Of a stretch of DNA of 64,000 nt, positions 1-12,095 are shown piece by piece. Positions within the stretch are counted from its first letter, which is position 1; each line of letters begins with the position of its first letter. The stretch lies in assembly GCA_916613615.1 (NCBI GenBank), contig OU744720.1:69208471-69272470 (forward strand). The letters are read 5' to 3'. A model generated the notes under the pieces. That model saw nothing but the letters and a program-made list of their open reading frames with translations. It ran no database searches and was not told where the DNA came from. This stretch comes from Steromphala cineraria (Eukaryota > Mollusca > Gastropoda > Trochida > Trochidae). The position numbers were made by a program, and so were the translations under genes.

Positions 1-1990
1 CATAATATCGCAACAAGTCCAGCGTTGAAATATAATGACCTAGAAAACTGATCAATATATATCGGGAAATCATCTTAATTATAGAATACTTTGATTCTAC
101 TTTCTCTTCCAATAGCATCATTAATTACACATTAACAATATTACGCATCCAACGCCAGTACTTGGTCATACACCTGCTCAACAGGATTTTGTTCAGCTGA
201 AGCGGCCAAGCAAACAAAAGCTGTAATAATTTCATTGTTTTCACAGAAGAGGTAGAAAAGTAGACTGCTATTGCATATCCCCTCTTAAAGAGTTTGTGTT
301 ATGCATATTTTTTAGAATCACATATGGTTATCTGCATTTACATTATCTAGTGGAATGCAATGAGCATATAATCGAGACAATATGCATCTTGATTAGGCTT
401 TTATTTGAAATGTTTAAACTCAGTTTATAGTGTACACTATTCACACATGCGACCGCTTTGAAAACTCACTGGACCGTGACTGGCTCCCCTCACGCAGCTG
501 GAGCGTGTCGGTTTGGATCTAGCCCTAGTTTCAGTCTGCCTATCTGCCAACATATGTCGTGCCAAAAGGGTATACGTCTATAAATCAGGTTTATATAAAA
601 GCCTAAATAGCAAGGACAGCGTCATCGAAATAAAGAACAACTAAGAAGGCTACTGAGACTTAATTTGACAGCAGTTGTCCAATTTGTTTATGTGAATGTG
701 ACTATACCTATGTGCGGCATGTATTTAAAGCAAACAGTTTAAATACGAAATGAATTAAGACGTTTACCACTCGTAAATGAAATCTATGGTAAATGAGAAC
801 ATATAACCATTCAGTATGTTGGGTTTTTTTCGCGTTCAAATCACCTCGTTAAACAATCCACAGTAAAATTGCAACTTTTGTGTAACTACACTGTCTTCGA
901 ATGTAGATAACAACTTGTGATGTGTTTTGTCGTGTATTTGTTTTAAAACTGACAGATTTCGTACTACGATATTACTGAAGATTTGCTATATCCTTCGACT
1001 TTTCATCAATAAGTTTGGCATTTTTCATAAGTATGAGCAGTAGATACCATTTAAAGGTAAAATCATTACAAGTATTCACGAAAAACTGCAACATGGAGAA
1101 AATAAATTTCGTGTACATGTATACAGCTTATTATGTTTTAATAGCCCAAGGGAAATATAAGCTGTATCTTGCTAACTACGTCCATGAAAACAGCCCGCCA
1201 GAGGTTACAAGATAGAGCGATCTTTCAACATCTAATCTGTTTCATATAATTCTTTAATTATAAACGAAAATTGATATATAGTGTTTTGAACAGCCTCATT
1301 TGAAATAAGCTACTTCTAACCCAAAAGTTGACAACCATTCCTCATGAGCAATGAGCTTGTGTTAACCTTTGATAACTTGAGTGTATTGAGTTTAGTCTTC
1401 AAAAATAAAAAATATAACTTTCGAGTGAAGTCAAGACATATTTTGGTATTGTTACAGAACAAAATAGAACAATGTACAATGTATAAGGAATATTGTAACT
1501 TTTCCATTTAGACAATTATTTTAACCACTCTTTCAAGACTGTCAAATCGGTAGGTTAGTAATTCAAATGCAAATGTCAGTAAGAATATAAAAGCAAAATA
1601 AACACAACTCCGTCACTAAATCAAAACCGATTCTAAGTTAATTTTTTTAAGATAACACATGTTCTTAAAATACATGGTAAGATGTTACATGAACAAAACA
1701 TAATCTCATTGATTTTCAATTGCATTCACTTCTTGTGAGAAATCCTCTGATGCAATGAATGATTTCAATGCAGTCTTGTGTTAACAAATTATTGATCTAT
1801 TTTAGATTAGACGTGTGAGGCATGGAAACAATACAGATACGAGGATAATATGATAATTATTATAGATTTTTCAATCAACAATATTGGAGAGAATCCGAGA
1901 ATGAGAATATTTCGAGTTCCAAGATTGATAGGCTAAGATTTAGTTCAGTTTTAAGGCTCAAGAGTTTAAGACATGGAAAGTATCAATAGA
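1..1990. other. AT-rich spacer, no gene seen
   Basis: No open frame here is longer than about 75 codons and none shows recognisable motifs or splice-flanked structure. A short GC-richer patch at about 470-545 stands out from the AT-rich background but I could not tie it to any element or exon. Confidence 0.6.
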
Positions 1991-2004
1991 CCGGATATTC
2001 TGCA

Positions 2005-2352
2005 TCCTCTCCCAGAGGGTGATCAAGTCATGAAATGTTGATACAGCCTCTGTTCTAACTCGTCGAAATATGTGGGTTCCGGCAGTTTTCCCTGCCGGAC
2101 AAAATTGCACCACAACCCGTTTAAATTTCTTTATCAAATGACAATGCTTCTCACGTGAAAAGGGTGGTTCATATCGCAAAGCTTTTCACTTGATCATTAG
2201 CAAGAAGGGTGATTTTGAACAGCGTCGCTGAATGCACAACTAACTTTAATTGCCTCCAATCAGGCATCTTCCATTTTATCTCACAATGTCGGGGTAATAG
2301 AACAGAGGTTGTATCAATATTTCATCACTTGATCCGCTTTTGTGAGGAGAAA
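2005..2352. mobile_element. Inverted-repeat MITE, family shared with 53,818-54,149
   Basis: The left part (about 2005-2070, containing GATACAGCCTCTGTTCTA) is complementary to the right part (about 2290-2352, containing TAGAACAGAGGTTGTATC), so the element is a short inverted-repeat transposon without a transposase. Its centre matches the centre of the element at 53,818-54,149 in opposite orientation (shared words include TCATTTGATAAAGAAATT). The open frames starting MRYEPPF that occur in both copies come from this shared repeat, not from a host protein. The ends are eroded and I could not define a target-site duplication for this copy. Confidence 0.65.
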
Positions 2353-2417
2353 ATAGATATTCTGTATTTATTAAAACATCTTAGGGCATGGGGAGAGTAA
2401 AGCCTGACTCACTATTG

Positions 2418-2770
2418 TAAAGTACCTCATACACATGAAACATAGAACAACATTATATTTTCAATTCTTCACTGATGATTATTCGTGAAAGCTAAATGTA
2501 TTATTTTGATATTGTCAACGATCGCATTATGCAAACTAATCATCCATAGAGAAAACATTGTAACGATTCACATTATGCCCATTGGCAGCCATTTTTGTGT
2601 GAACATCTTTAATTCATTTTGTGTAAGAAAAAGGAATCGGATGGCTAAACTTTAAATTATATATTTGATTCATTTTTATATTGAATACATTTTCTTTCAA
2701 TTGGAGCCATTCATTTTCATTTTCACGGCATCACCTTATACTCCCAATAATACTGCTACTTCCCCTTTAA
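2418..2770. mobile_element. TTAA-type MITE, diverged relative of 32,230-32,585
   Basis: The stretch from about 2500 to 2770 is similar base for base to 32,300-32,580 (shared words include GCCATTTTTGTGTGAACA and TGTGTAAGAAAAGGAATCG-like sequence). Its right end reads TGCTACTTCCCCTTTAA, the reverse complement of the start of the other copy (TTAAAGGGACAGTAGCA), including the TTAA that such elements duplicate. The left end is degraded and placed only by length. TTAA duplications are made by piggyBac and Kolobok transposases; which family moved this one is not determined. Confidence 0.6.
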
Positions 2771-4650
2771 TATACTGACACGTGAAATCGTATTTTCATT
2801 ATTGAATACTTCGATTTCGTTTTCTGATGTCTTGTTTCTAATCATTATTCACTAATAAATCTACAGCATGCTCAACGGAGGCAAACATTACCAATCTCCA
2901 ACCAGCCTCATTAACCATGAACCATTGCTGTATCTTAAACCGTTATAATATTTACACACAATCATTTTGTTATAGATCGCGTTCAAAGAAATTCATGCAC
3001 CCCTCATTATTTTGAATTTAAAACTTCCAAAAATGAAAAGGTAAAAAACTAAAACATAAATATTAAAAGGATAACTATGGATATATATTTTTGACAAACT
3101 TTCACTTGAGCAAGGATTTTGGGGAGTGTTCTTATTATTTCAATGTTTTTTATCTATTTAAATAAGTGATCTAAATCAATATTCCATAATAACTTGTATT
3201 TGTTGATTAGGAATCACTATGAATTGATGAATTAAATCATTTTTGCATTTGAATTATTTTTTAATTGTTTATGAATGACTGATCATATTCTAACTAAATT
3301 TGATTAGATTAATGTATGTACATGTAGCAAATAACATTAATTTTGAAAATGAAGATTAAGATAATAATGTTAAGTGATACATTATTATATATTGAAAATA
3401 TATTAAATAAACTAGTAAGATATGATAGGTGCATAACATCGCATGCTTAAATCAATCAAATTCCAGTTCATATCAGAGTCATGTTTTTTTAGTATGCTTG
3501 AAATCCCACAAGGGAAACAACTCTCATCTGTAGACGTCATGTATTGGTGAAAGGGCGCAAGATATTATTAAGTCTATAATAAGTAACATTCTTTCAACAA
3601 TCGAGTCTTGCTCGGTAGTTCTGATACTTTTTACATGATGTTCCTTGAATGCAGAAGATGTTGTGATAGTAAAAGTAATTCATTCTAAGGTGAATATTTT
3701 GATAAGTTGACTTATATGTCAACTCAATTAAATGTGCTAGGCACGATTCCTGAATTTATGTGTTGACTTTTAGATTGACAATACATAAGCGTTAGGTACC
3801 ATTATTGACTTTGGGTTAATAACAATCTTTAAAGCAACGGTTTAATCAATGTTTTGAAACTGACATTGTACAAACTATTTGGGGGTTTGTTTGTTGTGTA
3901 TTTTATCACATCGTACCTTAAAAAAATATAATGTTGCCATATAATGCAGATTATCCAGCAAATTAAGCTGAGTACAGGTAGTGAACCAAATGATGCCAGA
4001 TCTATTTCAAATCACATTGTTATGAAAATGTAGCACTTGCAAAAAACATTCCAACTGACACTGGGTTCACATCACTGAGGCGGCCATTTTGTGAAAATAG
4101 AAAAATATTACCTACTTAGAGGTGCTATTGCATACTCCTAACGTTGAGTGTAATGTAAAAGTTTGTATACATATCACGTAGAAAATCTTAGACTACTTTA
4201 GAATGTTTTACAGCTAACAATAAATTTCTTCTCTCCGTATTTATATTTATACGGCCCAGGCTCCAACATGACTACACGTAGGATACTAAACATGCACATG
4301 AAATACACATCGCGATCGTGTACTAGGTGTACACCAAGAAGTATTCTACAACAAAGAGAAAAACATAATATGAAAAGGCACCGACACAACAGGTGTTTAT
4401 AACGCACTGAGAAGACAATTCTAAATAAAGTATGAAATTGATACCTTTTTATTCACTGTCAGAACTTTCTTTTGTGTTTGATAAATATACATTACCTTCA
4501 AATTGTCTAAAATAAACAAAGTTACTCAACAATCTCATATATGCCAGTCCCTCTATATTACTCTTAAAGGTTAAGTACAAGTTGGATTAATGGTTTCCCC
4601 TACAGGATTTACAAACTGATTAAAGTTAATACAGTATGTATTTCCCTCTC
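2771..4650. other. AT-rich spacer, nothing recognised
   Basis: No open frame with coding character and no paired terminal repeats were found. Many short poly-A/T and ATGTA-rich words give the appearance of ordinary intergenic or intronic DNA. Confidence 0.55.
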
Positions 4651-4652
4651 AC

Positions 4653-4770
4653 CTTGGTGAACTTGATATAAATCCAGTGCTCTTGATGTCTCTATAGGCA
4701 TAAATAAGGGGATCAGACATGTTCCTAACAATATATAAATCAATATCATCGTCGCAGAAAAATATAAAGT
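4653..4770 (-). pseudogene. Candidate exon, copy 1 of a duplicated minus-strand block
   Basis: Read on the minus strand this block stays open and ends at a splice-donor-like AAG|GTGAGA at 4652. The paralogous block at 13,317-13,430 ends at a donor in the same place and encodes a similar peptide: both contain DIDL, then NMSD, then AY, D, KS and G at equal spacing (for example NMSDPLIYAYRDIKS here). The conserved donor and conserved reading frame argue for a duplicated exon rather than noise. I do not recognise the protein. The SDPLIYAYRD string resembles the NPxxY end of a seven-helix receptor, but the acidic residues before it do not fit a membrane helix. Start of the exon is unclear. Confidence 0.35.
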
Positions 4771-5729
4771 GGACTTGATCAAAATGTTCTTATTTTTCAA
4801 ATAAATTTGTGTAATTGAAAGGAGAAACAATATTAAATTTGAAATATTATAAGGAGTAAAATAAACTTGATTGTGAATCTTTTGCAAATGCACACCGGCA
4901 AGGAAATTTATCAATTTCTAAACTAAAACAATTATTTACATTGACAGACCTCTACAAATCATAAGGAAAATTACTCCCTGGTGTCAACTTTGAAGTTAAT
5001 TACAACACATAGGAAATATGAAGATATTGTACGTGTCCCAACTATTTTACAGGATGAAATATATGTGTTCTAAGTAATTTTTTTGTAATCTGTTTTAGTT
5101 GATTAGTTTAAGTTCACAAAGCATTTGCTAGGTATTTTTTTAAGAGAACTTATCCCAATAAAGAAACTAATACGTATCCAAACCCTGATCATATTGTCTG
5201 AACAATTGTCAGAAGTGTGAGAACTATTATGAGTTTGATATATTTCGAAAATACGAATATTCACTTGCTCATTTACTCTAAAATTACAAATACTAAAAGG
5301 AGTTTCATTATATGCTCATTTCATTTTAAGAATGAATACGGTATATGATGAGTTGGCGCTTCCCACATTCCACGAACTTTGGGCAAACATTTACATAAGA
5401 ACAAATAATTTGCCACGTTCTTACTTTTCCCTTTCCGAAGTGTTTGTACAACAGATTGTCAAATAATAAAACGGTATCTCAAAAAAAAGAGGTATTAAAG
5501 GTGCAGTATTGCGCTAATTTTGACATGTTTCGCTTAGAATTGTTTTCAAAGATGAAATATATACTTAACAAAATGGTCCCAAGTCAAACAAAATCTAAAA
5601 ATTAAATATTTTTTTATTTTGGAAAAAAGCTTTTTTGGTTTTTGTTTTGTGGTCCGCAAACTTTTACGACTTTCGCTTCTCGCGTGTTACTCTACACCAT
5701 CATGTCAGATTCCACGATGCCGTCTCGTC

Positions 5730-5762
5730 ATGTCGGGTACTCCAACTGGAAAGTTTGATGCG
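5730..5762 (+). CDS. Candidate short first exon (11 codons)
   Basis: An ATG opens an 11-codon stretch (MSGTPTGKFDA) that runs directly into a splice-donor-like GCG|GTGAGT at 5763. It lies in a locally GC-richer patch (about 5650-5770) that contrasts with the flanking AT-rich DNA, as promoters and first exons often do. No downstream exon was identified, so function is unknown and the call is tentative. Confidence 0.22.
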
Positions 5763-5769
5763 GTGAGTT

Positions 5770-7200
5770 GACGATTTGTTTTGTGTGAATGAAGAGTAGA
5801 TAGTTATCAAATGATAAATACCTATGTACTAACATTTTCGGATGTCATATAATTGTATAGATTATTCATCTTGGCAAAAATACTCTTGATCGTGTTGAGA
5901 TATATAGGCCTAGCGTAGATCAGATTCAGACCGACACGTTCTGTCAAATTTAATCAAATAAGACCAGTATATCTTCCAACTAAACTGTCTCAATGAATAA
6001 GGGAGCTTTTCTGAATACATTGTTTTCATTTCGGAACAATCGTGTCCCAACTTCAGAGCATTATCAATAACAACATTTTTCAACAATAGCTAGGCTTACC
6101 CAGACGAATAATATCAGCTGTGCTGCTTGTAAACGTGGAAATGAGATTTTAAAAAAAATATCTATATTAAGTACAATTTTAGTACTAATAAATGCCTTTT
6201 CTGTACATTTAGATTCGAATTATGGACCTCACCTCCTGAATTGTATTTATTTATTTAATTATTTTAACTTTCAGACAATCATGATTTATTTTGTTGTCTT
6301 GTCAGAATGTCATGTTTTTTCTCCTTTTTTTTGCCAGTAATATTTGGATGATGACAATAGTATTCTTTCCATAGTCTTCCATGTTAATTTTACTAAACAT
6401 TAATAATGTTCATGCATGTATTTTTTCCCCGCATTTATCATATGTATAACCACTAAGCTGTTAGCTAGACAAAATAGATAATTAAATGGAATACTGATAT
6501 AAACAAATAATAAATGAAATATTAAAAAAATATGTGGTTAAAACCTTCCAAACCATATTTAGTTTGGAAGTTAGGACATTATCCTAATGTATTGACCAAC
6601 CAACATGTTGCACCCATCATATATAACAACTATGAACTGAAAACTTGCTTGCTTTTATCTGATCAAAAGTTCATTAAAAAAAGGTTTATGGTATGTGTCT
6701 CCTCCAATAGACAATATTTCTAAATTGTCAATTCAAAAGTTCTGCAAAGTTTTCTTGCTAATCAAGATAATTTTTTGCAAATTCAATTACATAACTAGTT
6801 CTGTCACTTTATCAATATAAATTCTTTATATAAAATCCAGAAAGAAGAACGGATTTCAAGAGAAGAGAGAAGAAATTGTGGGTGGATACAGACAGGAAAT
6901 ATGGTAGTGAGGACAGCAGGGGAAGATATCAAGTCACATGAAAAACCTAATCAGTATTTTGTATTTTGAGATGCATTTTCCTTTTGATTTATCATGATTC
7001 ATGAATAAAACAATATTGTCTAAAATTAGTTTGTTAATATGGTGTTGAAGATTGTGTTAAAGGTTAATACAGATTTAGATTTGTTAAATATCTACAAGCT
7101 GAGTTTAAAACATTAAAAGATATATTTTCAAACATTTGAAAACAATTATTGCTCGACATATCAGGTTATGCTAAATTAGACCTTGCAAATACCAAGTTCT
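5770..7200. other. AT-rich stretch, no gene seen
   Basis: No supported open frame or paired repeat. If the 5730-5762 exon is real, this would be its first intron. Confidence 0.5.
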
Positions 7201-7211
7201 GCAGTGGATAT

Positions 7212-7606
7212 TAGGGATGTCACGATACACGGATGCATTGATGCATCGTCGCGGTACAGTTCACGATACAGTCAACTGTATCGTGATAAAAATTTTAGTG
7301 AATATCGTTCATATGTTTGTGAATATCGTGACTTTATCGTCCAAATTTTTGTGAAAATCAAGTCAAGAAATCCAGAGTTGATTAGATTCCTTGTTAAGAT
7401 AGCATTAAATGACTTTTTCATGAAGAAGTTGTGTTTAAATGTTGGTTACTCAGATAAGTCTCTTTAGGAATATTAGATTTATATGCCTGAATTTTTTATC
7501 TTACCGTAATAATGTCGCATTTAGTGCATCGCGATATGTATCGTATCGTGACCTCAGTATCGTGATGTGTATCGTATTGAAATGGACCTGTATCGTGACA
7601 TCCCTA
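7212..7606. mobile_element. hAT-type MITE (395 bp) with 8-bp target duplication
   Basis: The ends are a clear inverted repeat: TAGGGATGTCACGATAC at 7212 and GTATCGTGACATCCCTA ending at 7606. The 8 bp GTGGATAT occur on both sides (7204-7211 and 7607-7614), the duplication length made by hAT transposases. The interior is built of repeated variants of GTATCGTGA / TATCGTG in both directions and holds no transposase, so it is non-autonomous. The overlapping short open frames inside are repeat-derived. The exact flanking duplication suggests a fairly recent insertion. A related element sits at 32,677-33,043. Confidence 0.9.
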
Positions 7607-7614
7607 GTGGATAT

Positions 7615-8800
7615 ACAATTTCAAGTTGCTTTCCTTAGAAACCAAAGACAGTAAACACCGTACAATTAGAAAATACAAAAGGCACATCAGCAAATTGATG
7701 AATATCTTGACTTGTGCCTATTGCTTATGGCAATGTGCAAGGGGCACATTTTTAAGATTTCAAAGAAATGGAAAAAATATCAAATTCATTTGAAAGTGGC
7801 AAATCCTAAAATGCAATAATGCATGTTCTTAAGACAGCAAATTATGTTGACACTGAGTCTGTACATACTGTTGGAATGTTCAGGACAGACCACTGAATGC
7901 AGATATATTCATGTACATGTAAACAACAAACTATAAAATTAAATCCAACAGCATTGAATTGGGATAAAAACACATTAAAACAAACGAAAGAAACAAGTAG
8001 AACTATATTTATTTGAACATATAAAGCATTTAGCTGATTAACTCTTTACTGTTTACAATATTGCCATGTCTCAGCCCTTTCCTGCTTACTTGACAACAAC
8101 TGCACAACCCCAAACTGCTTGTATATTACATGTATCATAAAACTTTCAATCCGTTGAATGATTCTTTTGTCACCTCTAAGGTGTTTTTTGGCAATTTTGT
8201 TATTCTAAATGCTCATTTTAGATAGTTTATTAATAAAGGTACAATATCTCGAAGAAATAAAACCCACATCAGCCAAAAAATAAAATATAAACTGCAGATT
8301 ATATATTGATGATAATTTCATTTCATTTTTGTAAAGGAATTTTATCAATACAAACTCTAAAAGCATGAATTCCTGATAACAAAATGACACTTATTAAACT
8401 ATGATTAAGGGGAGATAATCAACAAGTTCAATCAGAAGGTGATCTTCAGTTCTCTCAAAACCATAAAGTGAAAGATATCAAAGCTCTATCTCAAATTATA
8501 ATATGTTCTGGGGCCCTTGGCAATAAAATCTGTAGACCTCTTTTTTTATATAAAAGTAATGAAAGTGAACTAGAATTTATTTGTTAATATTAGTAATACA
8601 AATAGGGGCTGGTCAAACCTATTTTAACATAAAACATCTAAACAATACTATTTCACCATTATAAAAAAAGTAATTAAAGTTTTTATCTCTTTGCCGCTGT
8701 TGATATTGTCCAATTTAGATTTAATCCTGTTCAAATTTGAACTGCATGTGGAATATCACAGACTGCCCCTCACTCCAGCACTGATCACTAACTCACTATC
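7615..8800. other. AT-rich stretch, no gene seen
   Basis: No coding frame or element ends were recognised. If the minus-strand spliced gene ending near 8807 is real, this is its downstream flank. Confidence 0.5.
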
Positions 8801-8806
8801 CTGGGG

Positions 8807-11800
8807 TTAGCTTCCACTCTGATTACATCCTGCAATAGAAAGTTTAAAACATTATATTGACTGCTGTCCACAAATATATGAAGATTATCAGATTTGATTG
8901 GTATGTGGAGATATTAGGCTAGCCACTTAATGATCCAATTAAATCCAATCTGTATCAAAATAAACATTGAATTTTAAAATTGATTTAAAGTATTTTCACA
9001 GGTCATAAAATGAACACATCTCATAACTTTAACATAAATTTATTACCATAACTTGATTTTGTTTGATGCATTCATAACAAAATTTCTACAGTCATTAACA
9101 CCTACAGGAAAGTTGTGCTTCCAATCATTATTATCAATGATACTGGTTGAAAAAGTTTCATGAAGTTTCTCTAATACATCTGTCAAGTTTCTGTTTTTCT
9201 CATCAAATCATTGCTTTCATTGCCCTCAATGCATCACACAGTATTTAAATAATAGAGTGAGTGCCTCTTGGAAATCCTTTTGAAAGGATTTGTATGTACT
9301 TATCATACTCTTATCCCTAGTTAGATTCAGCATATAAAAATACAATGACAGCAATATAAATACATTTATCTCTGTGTGAGTGTGAATGTTTACAGTCATA
9401 TAAGAAACTTCAGACAGCAAAAGAGTTGAAAAAAGCATAAATTTCAAAAATATAAATGTTATGATAATCATACAAAGTGGTGGATCCAGGATTTTGATGG
9501 GTGGGGAGGGTGGGGGGACCTTATTTGTAGTGACTTGAATAATCAAAGTTATCAAAAATATAACTTGCTCAGAATATAACCCCTTTGAAAGATATGCACA
9601 AATTTCAATGACATAGAGTTTCATGATTAATACATTCATAATGTACAGGACCAGTTTTTAATTCTTAGAGTAACTATATCTGTGTTATGATTTTTCATAT
9701 TCTGTTAATATCTTCATATTGAACACATTTCTAAAATTATCTCCCTTGGCAGAATATATATATATTGTCAGACAAAGTTATTAAGTACTATGCAGACACA
9801 CAAGTATGTATCATCCAAACCTCCTCTGAACCAAATCTTAAAATGGTCATTGTTTAGTGAGATTTGTGGGGAACAATCACCATCACATTGTACACAGATT
9901 GGATAAATCCATTATGTTTTTTTGGGATGATACTTGTGTTTATTCAAGTTCAACAAAATGCAGATAGATCATCAAATACTGAACTGCCTGTGGGAAGCTG
10001 CTTGTCTCAAATTCAAATACTGGCTGCCAACAAAATATCCTTGTTTCAGATTTAACTCTGATGGGCCCCTAAATATAAACTATTGTTGAATTTGCTTAAA
10101 ATTACCAACTAAGATTAAAGGAAAACCTCAGTGAGGGGGAAAATATCCTTAAAACATTTGATACTCACATTAATCAAATGTTTATCAATGTCAATAAATC
10201 AATCATATTTGCCAACAGACAATTGATAATGAAACTAGAACTGTTCACATTTTCATAATTGCTGACCTGTCTCATCAGTACTTCAGATTTTCAGAAATTC
10301 TTGGGGATCACATTTGCCAGTCACTCAGATATTGGAGGGGCCAAAGGGAATTGACATAAATTTTCCTTGCTCCTTAGATGAACTTATAATTACTAATACA
10401 TTTGCATAATCTAACAATAACCTAAATTTCCCAAAAGATATTTACACTTATTTTTTTCTTTCAAAAAGGTAAGTAGCATATATCCTAAACTCCTGACATG
10501 GGGCCTGTAGGGCCCCAGCAAAAATGATGGGCCACTTATGAAATCATTGTTTGGGGGGTGGGGGGAGATTAACCGGAACTACTGTCAATCCGAAGCTCAG
10601 TCTCATTCATTTATTCTTTGTGGGAGATTAACAATTAATAAGAATTTACATACCTGTGAATTGGGTCTTCCAATAAGTTCTTCTGTGAAGAGTAATCACT
10701 GTAAATGAAAAATGACATTTAACATTTCATCATAACACAAGTCACATTGCTGCTAAATGAGTAATGAGTAATGAATAATTACTTTTCAAATAATAATTGA
10801 GAATTCCTTTAAAAGTTATTAACTACTGATAATTCATAATTCAATTCCTGTAAATTGAACATTGATGAGAGTGATCATGAAAAGATGAGCAAACCAATAT
10901 AATGATGATTTTTTTTGTAAATGTCAAGTTAAATCGAATCTTTCAGAAATCACTTGCGACTGCTTTTGCAAATAAAATTCATCTATAGAAATTTCATACC
11001 TTGCACTTGAATCATCGCCCTTGACCAACATTGGAGATAATGGTGTTGATGACAGATGAATTCTAAAATAAATATGGTTTATCAATCTTAATAATTAAAT
11101 ATAACAATGACATAGATTTCTGTTTTCTGTGTTGATAATCAGTAATCAATAGTCCATGTCGTATGTTTACAGAACTACGATTTACCCATAATAAAAAATC
11201 TGTGTACATTGCAAACCGGATATCTACTGTACTGTAGACAACTACTAGACATGCCGGAACTGAGTGTGCGGGATTTTTCCTATCTTATTAAAAGACGCAC
11301 GATGTTCTAGTCCAAACAATGAGTTGAAACATATTACAAACAATTACAAACCATTACAAAGCCTAAATTCTAACTGAAAACATTACAAACAAATTTCATA
11401 TATATATCATTTCTATTGACAACCTTATCATATGAACATTCAATCGAGACAAGAAGAAATGTCCTCGGTCCTCGCTTTTTTTATGAATAATAAATCGGAA
11501 ACACGCAACAAATATCGTAAGTTGGCAAAGTTTGCTTATGCATAATAATAAAAAATTCATATTTGATGGACTTTAAATAAAAAAGCGTAAACAAACCATG
11601 TGACTTACTTCTGGTGACGGCTGTATCAAGTGTCATTTGTATGCATAAACAAAGTAGACGGCCGGCCCAATCGCTGTGTGCGAGTAAGGGGCCGTGTTGT
11701 TCCTTCAAACTGGTCCAACGTTGATGGGTTTCCCCGAGAAAAATACTGTGATCTCGGCGATTCTTTGCACGTTGTACCTTCTTTGATCTGATCGTCGATG

Positions 11801-11834
11801 GGCTGAAAAGTCGTCCTCGTCCACGCTTTCTCAT
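8807..11834 (-). CDS. Candidate spliced gene starting MRKRGRGRLF, function unknown
   Basis: Exon 1 (11,834-11,609) encodes about 75 residues beginning MRKRGRGRLF, very basic, followed by HQRWTSLKEQHGPLLAHSDW; an RW-x2-LK pattern followed by a short hydrophobic helix is seen at the start of many uncharacterised mollusc and transposon-linked proteins. It ends at a strong donor, GTAAGT (11,608). Two further blocks have good acceptor and donor sites: 11,062-11,000 (after TTTATTTTAG, before GTATGA) and 10,698-10,654 (after TTTCATTTACAG, before GTATGT); 63 and 45 bp, both multiples of three. A last acceptor TTTCTATTGCAG precedes 8829. Joined in phase with exon 1 the frame stays open to a TAA at 8807; a second frame in the two small exons (IHLSSTPLSPMLVKGDD) also stays open and looks more protein-like, so the phase after exon 1 is unsure. 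It sits at the right edge of the possible 5.5-12.1-kb element. Confidence 0.42.
9455..9535. repeat. GC-skewed repeat fragment
   Basis: A G-rich stretch containing GTGGTGGATCCAGGATTTTG and GGTGGGGAGGGTGGGG is atypical of the AT-rich neighbourhood and resembles terminal sequence of dispersed elements common in animal genomes. A second G-rich patch with the palindrome GGGGCCTGTAGGGCCCC-like sequence lies at 10,500-10,570. No partner end was found, so these are fragments at most. Confidence 0.3.
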
Positions 11835-12095
11835 TGTTGCAAATCGTTTTTAACTAGCGGAAGTGAAGTGTATTAGACGCGAGTCATGCATTTCCGGTTG
11901 TCCGCCATATTTATGGAAACGTTTCCATATTTAAGAAGATTATTTTTACCGGTGATTCATTCGAAAACTACTCGACAGATTTTTTTTTATTTTCGTAAAT
12001 ATAACTTTATTAAATAATAGAATAAATTCATAACATGCATTTTGTCGAAAACCGTCTCGTTAAAAAGCTCATAATATGTGCTACTGCTCCTTTAA

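Larger units (their letters stand above)
5495..12095. mobile_element. Possible 6.6-kb TTAA-flanked DNA element
   Basis: The left edge reads TTAAAGGTGCAGTA (from 5495) and the right edge TACTGCTCCTTTAA (to 12,095), an imperfect inverted repeat of about 10 bp directly inside TTAA on both sides, as in piggyBac or Kolobok elements. The interior carries a plus-strand exon candidate near the left end and a minus-strand spliced gene candidate starting near the right end. No transposase domain was found inside, so these may also be two unrelated termini. A hAT-type MITE (7212-7606) is nested inside. Confidence 0.3.

Noticed and set aside
4653..4770. Seven-helix receptor end (SDPLIYAYRD resembling NPxxY)
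   Set aside because: Acidic residues occupy the place of the membrane helix, and the paralogous copy lacks the Pro and Tyr; too weak to name.
7183..7654. Frames of 94 and 71 codons
   Set aside because: They overlap the hAT-type MITE and are built of its GTATCGTGA repeats.
9226..9639. 137-codon minus-strand frame with a proline run (PPPSPP)
   Set aside because: The proline run comes from a G-rich repeat fragment and the rest is AT-rich hydrophobic sequence without motif or conservation in the window.
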